From Streptomyces antibioticus (GTDB taxonomy: Bacteria > Actinomycetota > Actinomycetes > Streptomycetales > Streptomycetaceae), in assembly GCF_002019855.1 (NCBI RefSeq), contig NZ_CM007717.1:2415198-2479197 (forward strand): DNA of 64,000 nucleotides, given 5' to 3'. The position numbers were made by a program, and so were the translations under genes. The notes below the pieces were generated by a model. It worked only from the letters and a program-made list of their open reading frames with translations, was not told where the DNA came from and did not search any database. Below are positions 7,302 through 16,486 of this stretch, piece by piece; positions within the stretch are counted from its first letter, which is position 1, and every line of letters begins with the position of its first letter.

Positions 7302-10300
7302 TCAGCCCGCCAGGCAGGACGGGCCGAGCAGCACCTTGAGGTCGCCGAAGAGCGCCGGGTCGGGCTTGACCCGGTGCCGGTCCAGACGCAGCACGGTGGT
7401 CTTCGTCGGGCCCTGGAGCCTGATGCGGACCTCGCTGTCGCCCCGGTGGTGGGTGAGGATCTCGCCCAGGCGGGAGACCATCGGCGGGGTGACCCGGGTG
7501 GCCGGGATGGTGAGGATCACCGGCGCGTTGGTGCCCGCGTTGGACAGGTCGGGGACCGTCAGCTCCATCGCGACCAGCCGCGGGACGTCCTCGCGCTTGT
7601 CGAGGCGGCCCTTGACGAACACCACGGCGTCCTCGACGAGTTGGGTCGAGACGAGCTGGTAGGTCGCCGGGAAGAACATGCACTCGATGGAGCCCGCGAG
7701 GTCCTCCACGGTGGCGATCGCCCAGGCGTTGCCCTGCTTGGTCATCTTGCGCTGGAGGCCGGAGATGATGCCGCCGATGGTGACGACCGCGCCGTCCGCG
7801 TGCTCACCGCCGGTGAGCTGGGCGATGCCCGCGTCCGCCTTGTCGGACAGGACGTGCTCCAGACCGAACAGCGGGTGGTCGGAGACGTACAGGCCGAGCA
7901 TCTCGCGCTCCTGCGCGAGCAGATACGTCTTGTCCCACTCGTCCTCGGTGAAGACGACGTCGAGTCCGAAGCCGGGTTCGTCGTTCTCCTCCTCGCCCAT
8001 GCCGCCGAAGAGGTCGAACTGCCCCTCGGCCTCCTTGCGCTTGACCGCGACCACGTTGTCGATCATCGGCTCGAAGTGCGCGGTGAGGCCCTTGCGGGTG
8101 TGGCCGAGGGTGTCGAAGGCGCCGGCCTTGATCAGCGACTCGGTGGTGCGCTTGTTGCAGGCGACCGCCTCGACCTTGTCGAGGTAGTCGGGGAAGGAGG
8201 CGTACTTCCCCTTGGCCTTGCGGCTCCTGATGATCGACTCCACCACGTTGGTGCCGACGTTGCGCACGGCCTCCAGGCCGAAGAGGATCACGTCGTCGCC
8301 CTGCGCGGCGAAGTTGTGCACCGACTCGTTGACGTTCGGCGGGAGCACCTTGATGCCCATGCGGCGGCACTCGTTGAGGTAGACGGCCGACTTGTCCTTG
8401 TCGTCCTTGACCGAGGTGAGCAGTCCGGCCATGTACTCGGCGGGGTGGTTCGCCTTGAGGTAGGCGGTCCAGTAGGAGACCAGTCCGTACGCGGCGGAGT
8501 GCGCCTTGTTGAAGGCGTAGCCGGCGAACGGCACCAGCACGTCCCACAGGGCCTGGATCGCCTCGTCGCTGTAGCCCTTGTCGCGGGCGCCCTTCTGGAA
8601 GAGGACGAAGTTCTTCGCCAGTTCGTCGGGCTTCTTCTTGCCCATCACACGGCGCAGGATGTCGGCCTCGCCGAGCGAGTAGCCGGCGATGATCTGGGCG
8701 GCCTTCTGCACCTGCTCCTGGTAGACGATCAGGCCGTAGGTGACGGCCAGGACCTCTTCGAGGGGCTCCTCCAGCTCCGGGTGGATCGGGGTGATCTCCT
8801 GGAGCTTGTTCTTGCGCAGCGCGTAGTTGGTGTGCGAGTCCATGCCCATCGGGCCGGGACGGTAGAGCGCGGAGACGGCGGAGATGTCTTCGAAGTTGTC
8901 GGGCTTCATCAGGCGCAGCAGCGAGCGCATGGGACCGCCGTCGAACTGGAAGACGCCGAGGGTGTCTCCGCGCTGGAGCAGTTCGAAGGTCTTGGGGTCG
9001 TCCAGCGGCAGGGCCAGGAGGTCGAGCTCGATCCCCTTGTTGGCCTTCACCATCTTGACGGCGTCGTCCATGATCGTGAGGTTGCGCAGGCCGAGGAAGT
9101 CCATCTTCAGCAGGCCGAGCGACTCGCACTGCGGGTAGTCCCACTGGGTGATGGTGACGCCGTCGGTGTGCCGCACCCAGATCGGGGCGTGGTCGACGAT
9201 CGGCTCGCTGGACATGATCACGCCGGCGGCGTGCACGCCCATCTGCCGGACCAGGCCCTCGACGCCCTTGGCGGTGTCGATGACCTTCTTCACGTCCGGC
9301 TCGTTCTCGTACATCGCCCGGATCTCGCCCGCCTCGCTGTAGCGCGGGTGGGAGGGGTTGGTGATGCCGTCGAGGTCGATGCCCTTGCCGAGGACGTCGG
9401 CGGGCATGGCCTTGGTGAGCCGGTCGCCCATGGCGTACGGGTAGCCCAGCACGCGCGCGGAGTCCTTGATGGCGTTCTTGGCCTTGATCTTGCCGTAGGT
9501 GCCGATCATGGCGACCTTGTCGGCGCCGTACTTCTCCGTCACGTACCGGATCACCTCGACGCGCCGGCGCTCGTCGAAGTCGATGTCGACATCGGGCATG
9601 GAGATGCGCTCGGGGTTGAGGAAGCGCTCGAAGATCAGTCCGTGCGGGATCGGGTCGAGGTCGGTGATGCCCATGGCGTACGCCACGATCGAGCCGGCCG
9701 CGGAGCCTCGGCCGGGGCCGACCGCGATGCCCTGGCTCTTGGCCCACATGATGAAGTCGGCGACGACGAGGAAGTAGCCCGGGAAGCCCATCGAGATGAT
9801 GGTGTCCATCTCGTACTCGACCTGCTTCATGCGGTCGTCCGGGATCCCGTTCGGGAAGCGGCGGTGCATGCCCCGCATGGTCTCCTCGCGGAACCAGGTG
9901 ACCTCGGTGTAGCCCTCGGGGATGTCGAACTTCGGCATGAGGTTCTTGGCCTCGAACATGCCGGTGGTGTCGATCTGCTCGGCGACCAGGAGGGTGTTGG
10001 CGCAGCCCTCCTGCCAGGCGTCCGAAGAGTCGATGGCGTACATCTCCTCGGTGGACTTCAGGTAGTAGCCGGTGCCGTCGAACTTGAAGCGGTCGGGGTC
10101 GGAGAGGTTCTTGCCGGTCTGGATGCACAGCAGCGCGTCGTGGGCGGTGGCCTCGTGCGCGTAGGTGTAGTGCGAGTCGTTCGTCACCAGCGGGGGGATG
10201 CCGAGCTTCTTGCCGATCTCCAGCAGGCCGTCACGGACCCGGTGCTCGATCTCGATGCCGTGGTCCATCAGCTCCAGGAAGTAGCGGTCCTTGCCGAAGA

Positions 10301-10841
10301 TGTCCTGGTAGTCGGCGGCGGCCTTGAGCGCCTCGTCGAACTGGCCGAGGCGCAGCCGGGTCTGGAGCTCGCCGGAGGGGCAGCCGGTGGAGGCGATGAG
10401 CCCCTCGGACCACTGGGAGATGGTCTCCTTGTCCATCCGGGGCCACTTCTGGAGCCAGCCCTCGGCGTACGCGTCCGAGGACAGCTTGAAGAGGTTGTGC
10501 AGGCCGGTCGCGTTCGCCGCCCAGATGGTCTTGTGGGTGTAACCGCCGGAACCGGAGACGTCGTCGCGCTTCTGGTGCGGCTGGCCCCACTGGATCTTGC
10601 GCTTGTTGCGCCGCGACTCGGGGGCGACGTACGCCTCGATGCCGATGATCGGGGTGACCCCGGCCTTCTTCGCGGTGTGGAAGAAGTCGTACGCCCCGTG
10701 CAGGTTGCCGTGGTCGGACATGGCGATGTGGGTCATGCCCATCTCGTTGCACGCGTCGAACATGTCCTTCAGCCGCGCGGCACCGTCCAGCAGCGAGTAC
10801 TGGGTGTGGACGTGCAGGTGCGTGAAGGGCGGCTTCGACAC
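7302..10841 (-). CDS. dnaE: DNA polymerase III alpha subunit (replicative, DnaE1)
   Basis: The 1179-residue protein is the chromosomal replicase. The N-terminal PHP domain (about 5-280) starts HLHVHTQYSLLDG and contains AMSDHGNLHGAYDFF. The palm carries the catalytic acidic motif MPDVDIDFDE near residue 415 and the DFLGLRNLT motif near 595. The fingers and helix-hairpin-helix region follow (VPFAGYAFNKAHSAAYGLVSYW), then a C-terminal OB fold near 1020-1100 (VTIGGIISGLQRKMTKQGNAW). The length and motif order are those of DnaE, not of PolC or the error-prone DnaE2. GTG 10841 has GGAGG seven bases upstream. It is transcribed alone, convergent with the small gene and divergent from the DUF2252 gene. 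Confidence 0.98.
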   Translation of the reverse strand: MSKPPFTHLHVHTQYSLLDGAARLKDMFDACNEMGMTHIAMSDHGNLHGAYDFFHTAKKAGVTPIIGIEAYVAPESRRNKRKIQWGQPHQKRDDVSGSGGYTHKTIWAANATGLHNLFKLSSDAYAEGWLQKWPRMDKETISQWSEGLIASTGCPSGELQTRLRLGQFDEALKAAADYQDIFGKDRYFLELMDHGIEIEHRVRDGLLEIGKKLGIPPLVTNDSHYTYAHEATAHDALLCIQTGKNLSDPDRFKFDGTGYYLKSTEEMYAIDSSDAWQEGCANTLLVAEQIDTTGMFEAKNLMPKFDIPEGYTEVTWFREETMRGMHRRFPNGIPDDRMKQVEYEMDTIISMGFPGYFLVVADFIMWAKSQGIAVGPGRGSAAGSIVAYAMGITDLDPIPHGLIFERFLNPERISMPDVDIDFDERRRVEVIRYVTEKYGADKVAMIGTYGKIKAKNAIKDSARVLGYPYAMGDRLTKAMPADVLGKGIDLDGITNPSHPRYSEAGEIRAMYENEPDVKKVIDTAKGVEGLVRQMGVHAAGVIMSSEPIVDHAPIWVRHTDGVTITQWDYPQCESLGLLKMDFLGLRNLTIMDDAVKMVKANKGIELDLLALPLDDPKTFELLQRGDTLGVFQFDGGPMRSLLRLMKPDNFEDISAVSALYRPGPMGMDSHTNYALRKNKLQEITPIHPELEEPLEEVLAVTYGLIVYQEQVQKAAQIIAGYSLGEADILRRVMGKKKPDELAKNFVLFQKGARDKGYSDEAIQALWDVLVPFAGYAFNKAHSAAYGLVSYWTAYLKANHPAEYMAGLLTSVKDDKDKSAVYLNECRRMGIKVLPPNVNESVHNFAAQGDDVILFGLEAVRNVGTNVVESIIRSRKAKGKYASFPDYLDKVEAVACNKRTTESLIKAGAFDTLGHTRKGLTAHFEPMIDNVVAVKRKEAEGQFDLFGGMGEEENDEPGFGLDVVFTEDEWDKTYLLAQEREMLGLYVSDHPLFGLEHVLSDKADAGIAQLTGGEHADGAVVTIGGIISGLQRKMTKQGNAWAIATVEDLAGSIECMFFPATYQLVSTQLVEDAVVFVKGRLDKREDVPRLVAMELTVPDLSNAGTNAPVILTIPATRVTPPMVSRLGEILTHHRGDSEVRIRLQGPTKTTVLRLDRHRVKPDPALFGDLKVLLGPSCLAG

Positions 10842-11046
10842 GGCGTGGCCTCCAAGGGAAACATTCGACGACGGCGGGGCGGACGGTCCGGGGGTCAGCG
10901 TCGAAGTCTATGCCTCGCCACTGACACGCGAGGGTCTCCCCCGCGTACCTTCACAGCGGGGGGCCGTGGGCACTTTCGTACGGCTCCGCCCGTTGGAGAC
11001 GACAGAAACGCTGTCGTACATGTCATGCACCAGGAGGCACCCAGCG

Positions 11047-12372
11047 ATGTCGGTTCCCCAGCTCGACGACGAGCAGCGCGGCGAGGAGATCCTCGCCGTC
11101 TTCGACACCGCCTTCGGCGAGCTCCTGGCCGCCGACCCGGCCGCGTTCCGGGTGAAGTTCCGCAAGATGGCGGCCTCGGCGTTCGCGTTCTACCGGGGCA
11201 CGGCGGCCCTCTTCTACCACGACGTGGACGCGGAGAAGCGGGGCGGCCCGTTCCTGGACGAGCGCACCTCGCGCGTGTGGATCCACGGCGATCTGCACGC
11301 GGAGAACTTCGGCACGTACATGGACTCCACCGGCCGGCTGATCTTCAACGTCAACGACTTCGACGAGGCGTACGTCGGACCGTTCACCTGGGACCTCAAG
11401 CGTTTCGCCGCCTCGATCGCCCTCATCGGGTACGCGAAGGCGCTCGGCGACGACCAGATCACCGAGCTGGTGCGGGTGTACGCGGGCGCGTACCGCGAGC
11501 GCGTCCACGCCCTGGCCACCGGCGCCAAGAGCGACGAGGTGCCGCCGTTCACCCTGGACACCGCCCAGGGCCCGCTGCTCGACGCGCTGCGCGACGCCCG
11601 CTCCCTGACGCGCTTCGGGCTGCTGGACTCGATGACCGAGATCCGGGACTTCGAGCGCCGGTTCGCGCCGGGCGGCGGCTCCATCGAGCTGGACGCGGCC
11701 ACCCGGTACAAGATCCTCGCCGCGTTCGACGGCTATCTGGAGACCCTGCCGGAGACCTCCCTGGCCCGCCCGGACTCGTACCGGGTGAAGGACGTCGTGG
11801 GGCGGCGCGGCATCGGGATCGGCTCGGCCGGTCTGCCGTCGTACAACATCCTCCTGGAGGGCCACAGCGACGCCCTGGAGAACGACGTCGTGATCTACAT
11901 CAAGCAGGCCCAGACCCCGGCCGTCTCCCGGCACATCACGGATCCGGCGATCCGTGACTACTTCCGGCACGAGGGGCACCGCACGGTGATCTCGCAGCGC
12001 GCCCTGCAGCAGCACGCGGACCCGTGGCTCGGCTGGACCGAGCTGGACGGCGCGGGGCAGCTCGTCGCCGAGGTCTCGCCGTACGCGGTCGACCTGGACT
12101 GGGGCGACATCGACGACCCGGAGGAGATCGCGGCGGTCGTCGCCGACCTGGGCCGGGCCACGGCCACCATGCACGCGGCGGCGGACGACACCTCGGGCGA
12201 GTCGCTGGTGCCGTTCTCCACCGAGCGCGCCATCGACGCGGCCCTCGCGGCCGACGAGGAGGGCTTCGCGCCGCTGCTGGTGGACTTCGCGCACTCCTAC
12301 GGCGCCCGGGCGCGCGCGGACCACCAGATCTTCGTGGACCTCTTCCGCAACGGCCGGATCCCGGGTCTCTAA
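11047..12372 (+). CDS. DUF2252 family protein (kinase-like fold)
   Basis: The 441-residue protein has the DUF2252 hallmarks: FRVKFRKMAASAFAFYRGTAALFYHD, the strongly conserved VWIHGDLHAENFGTYMDSTG (resembling the HGDLHxxN catalytic loop of aminoglycoside-phosphotransferase-like kinases) and NVNDFDEAYVGPFTWDLKRFAAS, where the DFD would correspond to the metal site. The biochemical role is unknown. ATG 11047 is chosen because AGGAGG (11032-11037) lies nine bases upstream; a longer upstream frame overlaps the start of dnaE antisense and is not coding-like. It is divergent from dnaE across about 200 bp and probably monocistronic. Confidence 0.92.
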   Translation: MSVPQLDDEQRGEEILAVFDTAFGELLAADPAAFRVKFRKMAASAFAFYRGTAALFYHDVDAEKRGGPFLDERTSRVWIHGDLHAENFGTYMDSTGRLIFNVNDFDEAYVGPFTWDLKRFAASIALIGYAKALGDDQITELVRVYAGAYRERVHALATGAKSDEVPPFTLDTAQGPLLDALRDARSLTRFGLLDSMTEIRDFERRFAPGGGSIELDAATRYKILAAFDGYLETLPETSLARPDSYRVKDVVGRRGIGIGSAGLPSYNILLEGHSDALENDVVIYIKQAQTPAVSRHITDPAIRDYFRHEGHRTVISQRALQQHADPWLGWTELDGAGQLVAEVSPYAVDLDWGDIDDPEEIAAVVADLGRATATMHAAADDTSGESLVPFSTERAIDAALAADEEGFAPLLVDFAHSYGARARADHQIFVDLFRNGRIPGL

Positions 12373-12438
12373 CGGTCCGCTTCCACAGGGTCCCTTTAGG
12401 GGTCCCTTACCGGAGCACGTGACACACTCTCTGCTGCT

Positions 12439-13107
12439 ATGGACATATCCGGGACCCGACTCAGAGCCGTGCGCGCGGCGCTGTTCACGGCACTCGTCGT
12501 GACGCTCAGCACCGCGTCGCACGTCCTGCTGTCCCGGGCCCCGCTGCCGCTGAACACGGTGGCCGCCGTGGTGGTCGCCGTGTTCGTCCTCGCCTACGCG
12601 CTGGCCGGGCGGGAGCGCGGCTTCGGGCGGATCGCCGCCCTGCTGATCCCGCTGGAACTGGCGGCCGACACCGTCTTCACCACCGGCCAGCACGTCTGTT
12701 ACGGCAGCTCCGGCGGCCCGGTGGCGGGGCCGCTGGCCTCCGTCGGCTGGGACGTGCTGTGCGGTGACGGCACCGGGGTCGGCGCCCCGCTGGCCCAGGT
12801 CACCGGCACCGGCGCGCACACCGACGCGGCCACCGCCTGGCTGCTGCTCGGCGCGCACATCGGCGTCGGCCTGATCGCGGCCGCCTGGCTGCGCCGCGGC
12901 GAACGGGCGCTGGCCCAGCTCCTGCGGGCGGCCGGCGCCACCACCTTCCGGCCGCTGCTGACGGCCGTCGCCGCCGTGACCGTACGACGCGCCCCGGCGG
13001 CCCGCCGCCTGCCGCGGCCCGCGCACCGTACGGCCACCGCCCGCACCCTGCTCCTCGCGCACTCCCTGGGCCGCCGCGGACCGCCCCACCGCACCGCCCT
13101 CGCCTGA
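12439..13107 (+). CDS. Membrane protein of unknown function
   Basis: The 222-residue protein has about four hydrophobic helices: about 12-30, 36-56 (VVVAVFVLAYALAG), 63-80 and 130-148 (WLLLGAHIGVGLIAAAWLRR). A loop between helices 3 and 4 holds two cysteines (HVCYGSS, DVLCGDG), and the tail is very basic and Arg/His-rich (RRLPRPAHRTATARTLLLAHSLGRR). No named family is recognised. It sits just upstream of a membrane-anchored thioredoxin-fold gene in the same direction, so the two loop cysteines could be redox partners; that link is inference. No clear ribosome site precedes ATG 12439. Confidence 0.75.
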   Translation: MDISGTRLRAVRAALFTALVVTLSTASHVLLSRAPLPLNTVAAVVVAVFVLAYALAGRERGFGRIAALLIPLELAADTVFTTGQHVCYGSSGGPVAGPLASVGWDVLCGDGTGVGAPLAQVTGTGAHTDAATAWLLLGAHIGVGLIAAAWLRRGERALAQLLRAAGATTFRPLLTAVAAVTVRRAPAARRLPRPAHRTATARTLLLAHSLGRRGPPHRTALA

Positions 13108-13210
13108 GCGCCGCCGCCTCCGGCCCGGCCGCGAGCACGAGCAGTCCCCGACACGCAGAACCCCTTACCCCCGCGCACCCCCGTGCGCGTCCCCGATGGA
13201 GATCACCGAC

Positions 13211-14011
13211 ATGAGCAAGCGGAACACCCAGGCGGCGAAGACGGCGGCCCGAGAGCGGCTGCGCCTCGAACGCGAGCGCCAGGCCAAGCGCGCCAAGGCC
13301 AAGCGCCAGATCATCGTCGCGGCCTCGGCCGTAGCGGTCCTCGCCGCGGCGGGCGGCATAGGCTACGCGATCGTCCAGGCCAACAAGCCGGGCTACTGGG
13401 ACGAGGCCGCCAAGGCCACGGTGGTCGCCCCGGCCAACACCTCCGGCAAGAACGGCACCACGGTCGTCATCGGCGAGTCGAAGTCCGACAACGTCGTCCA
13501 CCTCTACGAGGACCCGCGCTGCCCCGGCTGCGCCAACTTCGAGCAGACCATCGGCGAGACGGTCAACAAGGGCATGGAGGACGGCGACTACAAGCTCTCC
13601 TTCACGATCGGCACGTTCCTCGACGGCAACCTGGGCGGCGAGGGCTCGAAGAACGCGCTCAGCGCGCTGGGTGCCGCGCTGAACGTCAGCCCCGAGGCGT
13701 TCCTCGACTACAAGACCGCGCTCTACTCGGCCGAGTACCACCCGGCCGAGTCGACCGACGATCTCGCCAAGGACGCCTACCTGATCAAGGTGGCGAACAC
13801 GGTCGACGCCCTGAAGAACAACAAGAAGTTCCAGGACGCCGTGGAGAAGGGCACCTACGACGCCTGGGCGATGCGGATGAGCGACTCCTTCGACAAGGCC
13901 GAGGGGGTCAGGTCGACGCCGACCATCAAGATCAACGACAAGGCGATCGAGACCCCGGCGGACGCCGCGGGCTGGGCGGCGGCCCTGAAGGACGCGGGCG
14001 TCACCAAGTGA
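13211..14011 (+). CDS. Membrane-anchored DsbA-like thioredoxin-fold protein
   Basis: The 266-residue protein has a strongly basic N-terminus (RERLRLERERQAKRAKAKRQ) and one membrane helix at about 37-58. The outward-facing thioredoxin domain has active site CPGC in LYEDPRCPGCANFEQTI, and the cis-proline region is RSTPTIKINDK. It belongs to the DsbA/thioredoxin_4 group, which oxidises or isomerises disulfides in exported proteins. ATG 13211 (MSKRNTQAAK) is preferred over the in-frame ATG 13196 because GGAG in the latter's codons gives it a properly spaced ribosome site. It is followed by a hairpin and then phoD. Confidence 0.92.
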   Translation: MSKRNTQAAKTAARERLRLERERQAKRAKAKRQIIVAASAVAVLAAAGGIGYAIVQANKPGYWDEAAKATVVAPANTSGKNGTTVVIGESKSDNVVHLYEDPRCPGCANFEQTIGETVNKGMEDGDYKLSFTIGTFLDGNLGGEGSKNALSALGAALNVSPEAFLDYKTALYSAEYHPAESTDDLAKDAYLIKVANTVDALKNNKKFQDAVEKGTYDAWAMRMSDSFDKAEGVRSTPTIKINDKAIETPADAAGWAAALKDAGVTK

Positions 14012-14051
14012 TCCGGCCCGGTGTGTGACACCGGGCGAAAGTGAACCGAAC

Positions 14052-14082
14052 GAGCGGGCGAACTTTGCGAGTTCGCCTGCTC
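14052..14082 (+). terminator. Hairpin between the DsbA-like gene and phoD
   Basis: GAGCGGGCGAAC (14052-14063) pairs with GTTCGCCTGCTC (14071-14082) across a seven-base loop with one G-T wobble, followed by TTTCGT. It looks like the terminator of the upstream gene. It also overlaps the phoD promoter and contains GTTCGCC-type heptamers that resemble PHO-box units, so a regulatory role is an alternative reading. Confidence 0.55.
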
Positions 14083-14114
14083 TTTCGTCGTACCGGTCAG
14101 TAATCTGATCGGCC

Positions 14115-15797
14115 GTGACCAACAGTCGATACAGATCAACAGAGAGCACCGGCGCGCCCCTTGGGGGCGGTACCCCGCTCGCTCCGCGCCGCCGTACGGT
14201 CGTCAAGGCCGCGGCCGCCACCGCCGTACTGGCCGGCCCGCTGGCCGCCGCCCTTCCCGCCCGGGCCGCCGAGGCCCCCGTCTTCCAGCACGGTCTCGCC
14301 TCCGGCGACCCGCTGCCCGACGGCGTCCTGCTGTGGACGCGGGTCACGCCCACCGCTGAGGCGACACCCGGCTCCGGACTCGGCCCCGACACCCAGGTCG
14401 ACTGGGTCGTCGCCCGGGACAAGGCGCTCACCGACATCGTGGCCAAAGGCGCCCTCACCGCGACCGCCGCCTCCGACCACACCGTCAAGGCGGACGTGCG
14501 CGGTCTCGCCCCGGCGACGGACTACTGGTTCCGCTTCTCCGCGAACGGCACCGACTCCCCGGCGGCCCGCACCCGCACCGCCCCCGCGGCGGACGCGGCC
14601 GTACCGGGCCTGCGCTTCGGCGTCGTCTCCTGCGCGAGCTGGGAGGCCGGCTACTTCTCCCCGTACCGCCATCTCGCCGCCCGTGGCGACCTCGACGCCT
14701 GGCTGCACCTCGGCGACTACATCTACGAGTACGGCACCGGCGAGTACGGCGCGCGCGGCACCGTGGTCCGCCAGACCTCGCCCACCCACGAGACCCTCAC
14801 GCTCGCCGACTACCGCATCCGGCACGCCAAGTACAAGACGGACCCCGACCTCCAGGCCCTGCACGCCAAGGCACCGGTCGTCGCGATCTGGGACGACCAC
14901 GAGATCGCCAACGACACCTGGTCCGGCGGCGCCGAGAACCACACCGAAGGCGCCGAGGGCACCTGGGCGGCCCGTCAGGCGGCCGCCAAGCAGGCGTACT
15001 TCGAGTGGATGCCGGTCCGCCCCGCCCTCGCCGGCACCACCTACCGCCGGCTGCGCTTCGGCAAGCTCGCCGACCTCTCCCTGCTGGACCTGCGCTCCTT
15101 CCGCTCCCAGCAGGTCGGCATAGGCAAGGGCTCCGTCGACGACCCGGACCGCACCCTGACCGGGCGCGCCCAACTCGACTGGCTGAAGGCCGGGCTGAAG
15201 TCCTCCGACACCACCTGGCGGCTGGTCGGCAACTCGGTGATGATCTCGCCGTTCGCGGTCGGCTCGCTCCCCGCCAGCCTGCTCAGGCCCCTCGCGAAGC
15301 TCCTCGGCCTCCCCCAGGAGGGCATCGCCCTCAACACCGACCAGTGGGACGGCTACACCGACGACCGCCGCGAACTCCTCGCCCACCTGCGCTCGAACGC
15401 CATCGGCAACACCGTCTTCCTGACCGGTGACATCCACATGGCCTGGGCCAACGACGTGCCCGTGGACGCCGGGACCTACCCGCTGTCGGCCTCCGCCGCC
15501 ACGGAGTTCGTGGTCACCTCGGTGACCTCCGACAACCTGGACGACATCGTGAAGGTCCCCGAGGGCACGGTCTCCGCGATCGCCTCCCCGATCATCAAGG
15601 CCGCCAACCGGCACGTCCACTGGGTCGACACCGACCGCCACGGCTACGGCGTCCTGGACATCACCGCCGCCCGCGCGCAGATGGACTACTACGTGGTCTC
15701 CGACCGCACCAAGGCGAACGCGACCTCCACCTGGTCCCGCTCCTACCGCACCCGCACCGGCACCCAGAAGGTCGAGCGCACCTACGACCCGGTCTGA
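14115..15797 (+). CDS. phoD: Alkaline phosphatase/phosphodiesterase PhoD, Tat-exported
   Basis: The 560-residue precursor opens with a Tat signal: [19 protein letters not shown] with the twin arginines near residue 26, followed by [10 protein letters not shown] as the likely cleavage region. The mature enzyme has an N-terminal Ig-like domain ([20 protein letters not shown]) and the metallophosphatase core with [20 protein letters not shown] and LTGDIHMAW metal-ligand motifs. PhoD releases phosphate from phosphodiesters outside the cell and belongs to the PhoR-PhoP regulon in Streptomyces. GTG 14115 has TAATCT eight bases upstream, so the transcript may be leaderless. The 3' end overlaps the converging hydrolase gene by 16 bp. 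Confidence 0.96.
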   Translation: MTNSRYRSTESTGAPLGGGTPLAPRRRTVVKAAAATAVLAGPLAAALPARAAEAPVFQHGLASGDPLPDGVLLWTRVTPTAEATPGSGLGPDTQVDWVVARDKALTDIVAKGALTATAASDHTVKADVRGLAPATDYWFRFSANGTDSPAARTRTAPAADAAVPGLRFGVVSCASWEAGYFSPYRHLAARGDLDAWLHLGDYIYEYGTGEYGARGTVVRQTSPTHETLTLADYRIRHAKYKTDPDLQALHAKAPVVAIWDDHEIANDTWSGGAENHTEGAEGTWAARQAAAKQAYFEWMPVRPALAGTTYRRLRFGKLADLSLLDLRSFRSQQVGIGKGSVDDPDRTLTGRAQLDWLKAGLKSSDTTWRLVGNSVMISPFAVGSLPASLLRPLAKLLGLPQEGIALNTDQWDGYTDDRRELLAHLRSNAIGNTVFLTGDIHMAWANDVPVDAGTYPLSASAATEFVVTSVTSDNLDDIVKVPEGTVSAIASPIIKAANRHVHWVDTDRHGYGVLDITAARAQMDYYVVSDRTKANATSTWSRSYRTRTGTQKVERTYDPV

Positions 15798-16387
15798 TCC
15801 CCCGGGTCCCCCGGGTCCGCGAGCGAGTCGAGGAAGCCGAGTGCCACCCGCCAGGTGGCCTCGGCGGCCTCCTCGTCGTAGTCGGGCAGGCCGGGGTCGG
15901 TGTACAGGTGGCCGGCGCCCGGGTAGCGATAGACCTCCACATCGGCGCCCGCCCTGCCCATCTGGAGATACCAGGCGCTCAGCCAGTCGTCCGTCTCGAA
16001 CGGGTCCGGCTCGGCCACGTGCAACTGCACCGGCAGGCCGTCCGCCGAGGCGTTCGGCGCGAGGTCGGAGGTGCCGTGCAGAAGCAGCAGACCGCGTGCC
16101 TTGTCGTCGCCGAGGGCGAGGGTCTGCGCGATCGACGCGCCGAGCGAGAGCCCGGCGTACACCAGCCCCCGGTCCGAGTACGGCGCGGCGGCCAGCACGG
16201 CCCGTCTGAGCAGCTCGTCCTTGCCGATCTCCGTGTTGTGGGCCATGCCCTCCTCGACCGAGTCGAACGTGCGCCCCTCGAAGAGGTCGGGCGTCCACAC
16301 CTGGTGCCCGGCGGCGCGCAGCCGGTCCGCCGCCGCGCGCACCGCGGGCCGGGGGCCGAAGACCGAGTGAAAGAGCATGATGTTCAT
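15782..16387 (-). CDS. Dienelactone hydrolase family alpha/beta hydrolase
   Basis: The 201-residue protein has the alpha/beta hydrolase layout of dienelactone hydrolases: [23 protein letters not shown], the nucleophile elbow GLSLGAS (Ser near 92), [10 protein letters not shown], an acidic residue in [11 protein letters not shown], and the histidine in [10 protein letters not shown]. Classical DLH uses Cys at the nucleophile, and here it is Ser. The substrate is unknown. ATG 16387 is used; ATG 16396 and GTG 16429 are also in frame without a better ribosome site. The stop TAG lies inside the end of phoD, so the convergent genes share 16 bp. Confidence 0.88.
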   Translation of the reverse strand: MNIMLFHSVFGPRPAVRAAADRLRAAGHQVWTPDLFEGRTFDSVEEGMAHNTEIGKDELLRRAVLAAAPYSDRGLVYAGLSLGASIAQTLALGDDKARGLLLLHGTSDLAPNASADGLPVQLHVAEPDPFETDDWLSAWYLQMGRAGADVEVYRYPGAGHLYTDPGLPDYDEEAAEATWRVALGFLDSLADPGDPGDQTGS

Positions 16388-16486
16388 GCCGCCCATGGTG
16401 CCAGCCACCACCGACAACGCCCCGCGCACGTCCCGGCACGGAAGTCACATGTTCAAGGCCCCGCGGTCGCGGTTACGTTCGTTGGC

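Noticed and set aside
7374..11046. Long plus-strand open frame across dnaE
   Set aside because: Antisense shadow of dnaE caused by GC-rich third positions; product is low complexity with no domain, and dnaE on the other strand is certain.
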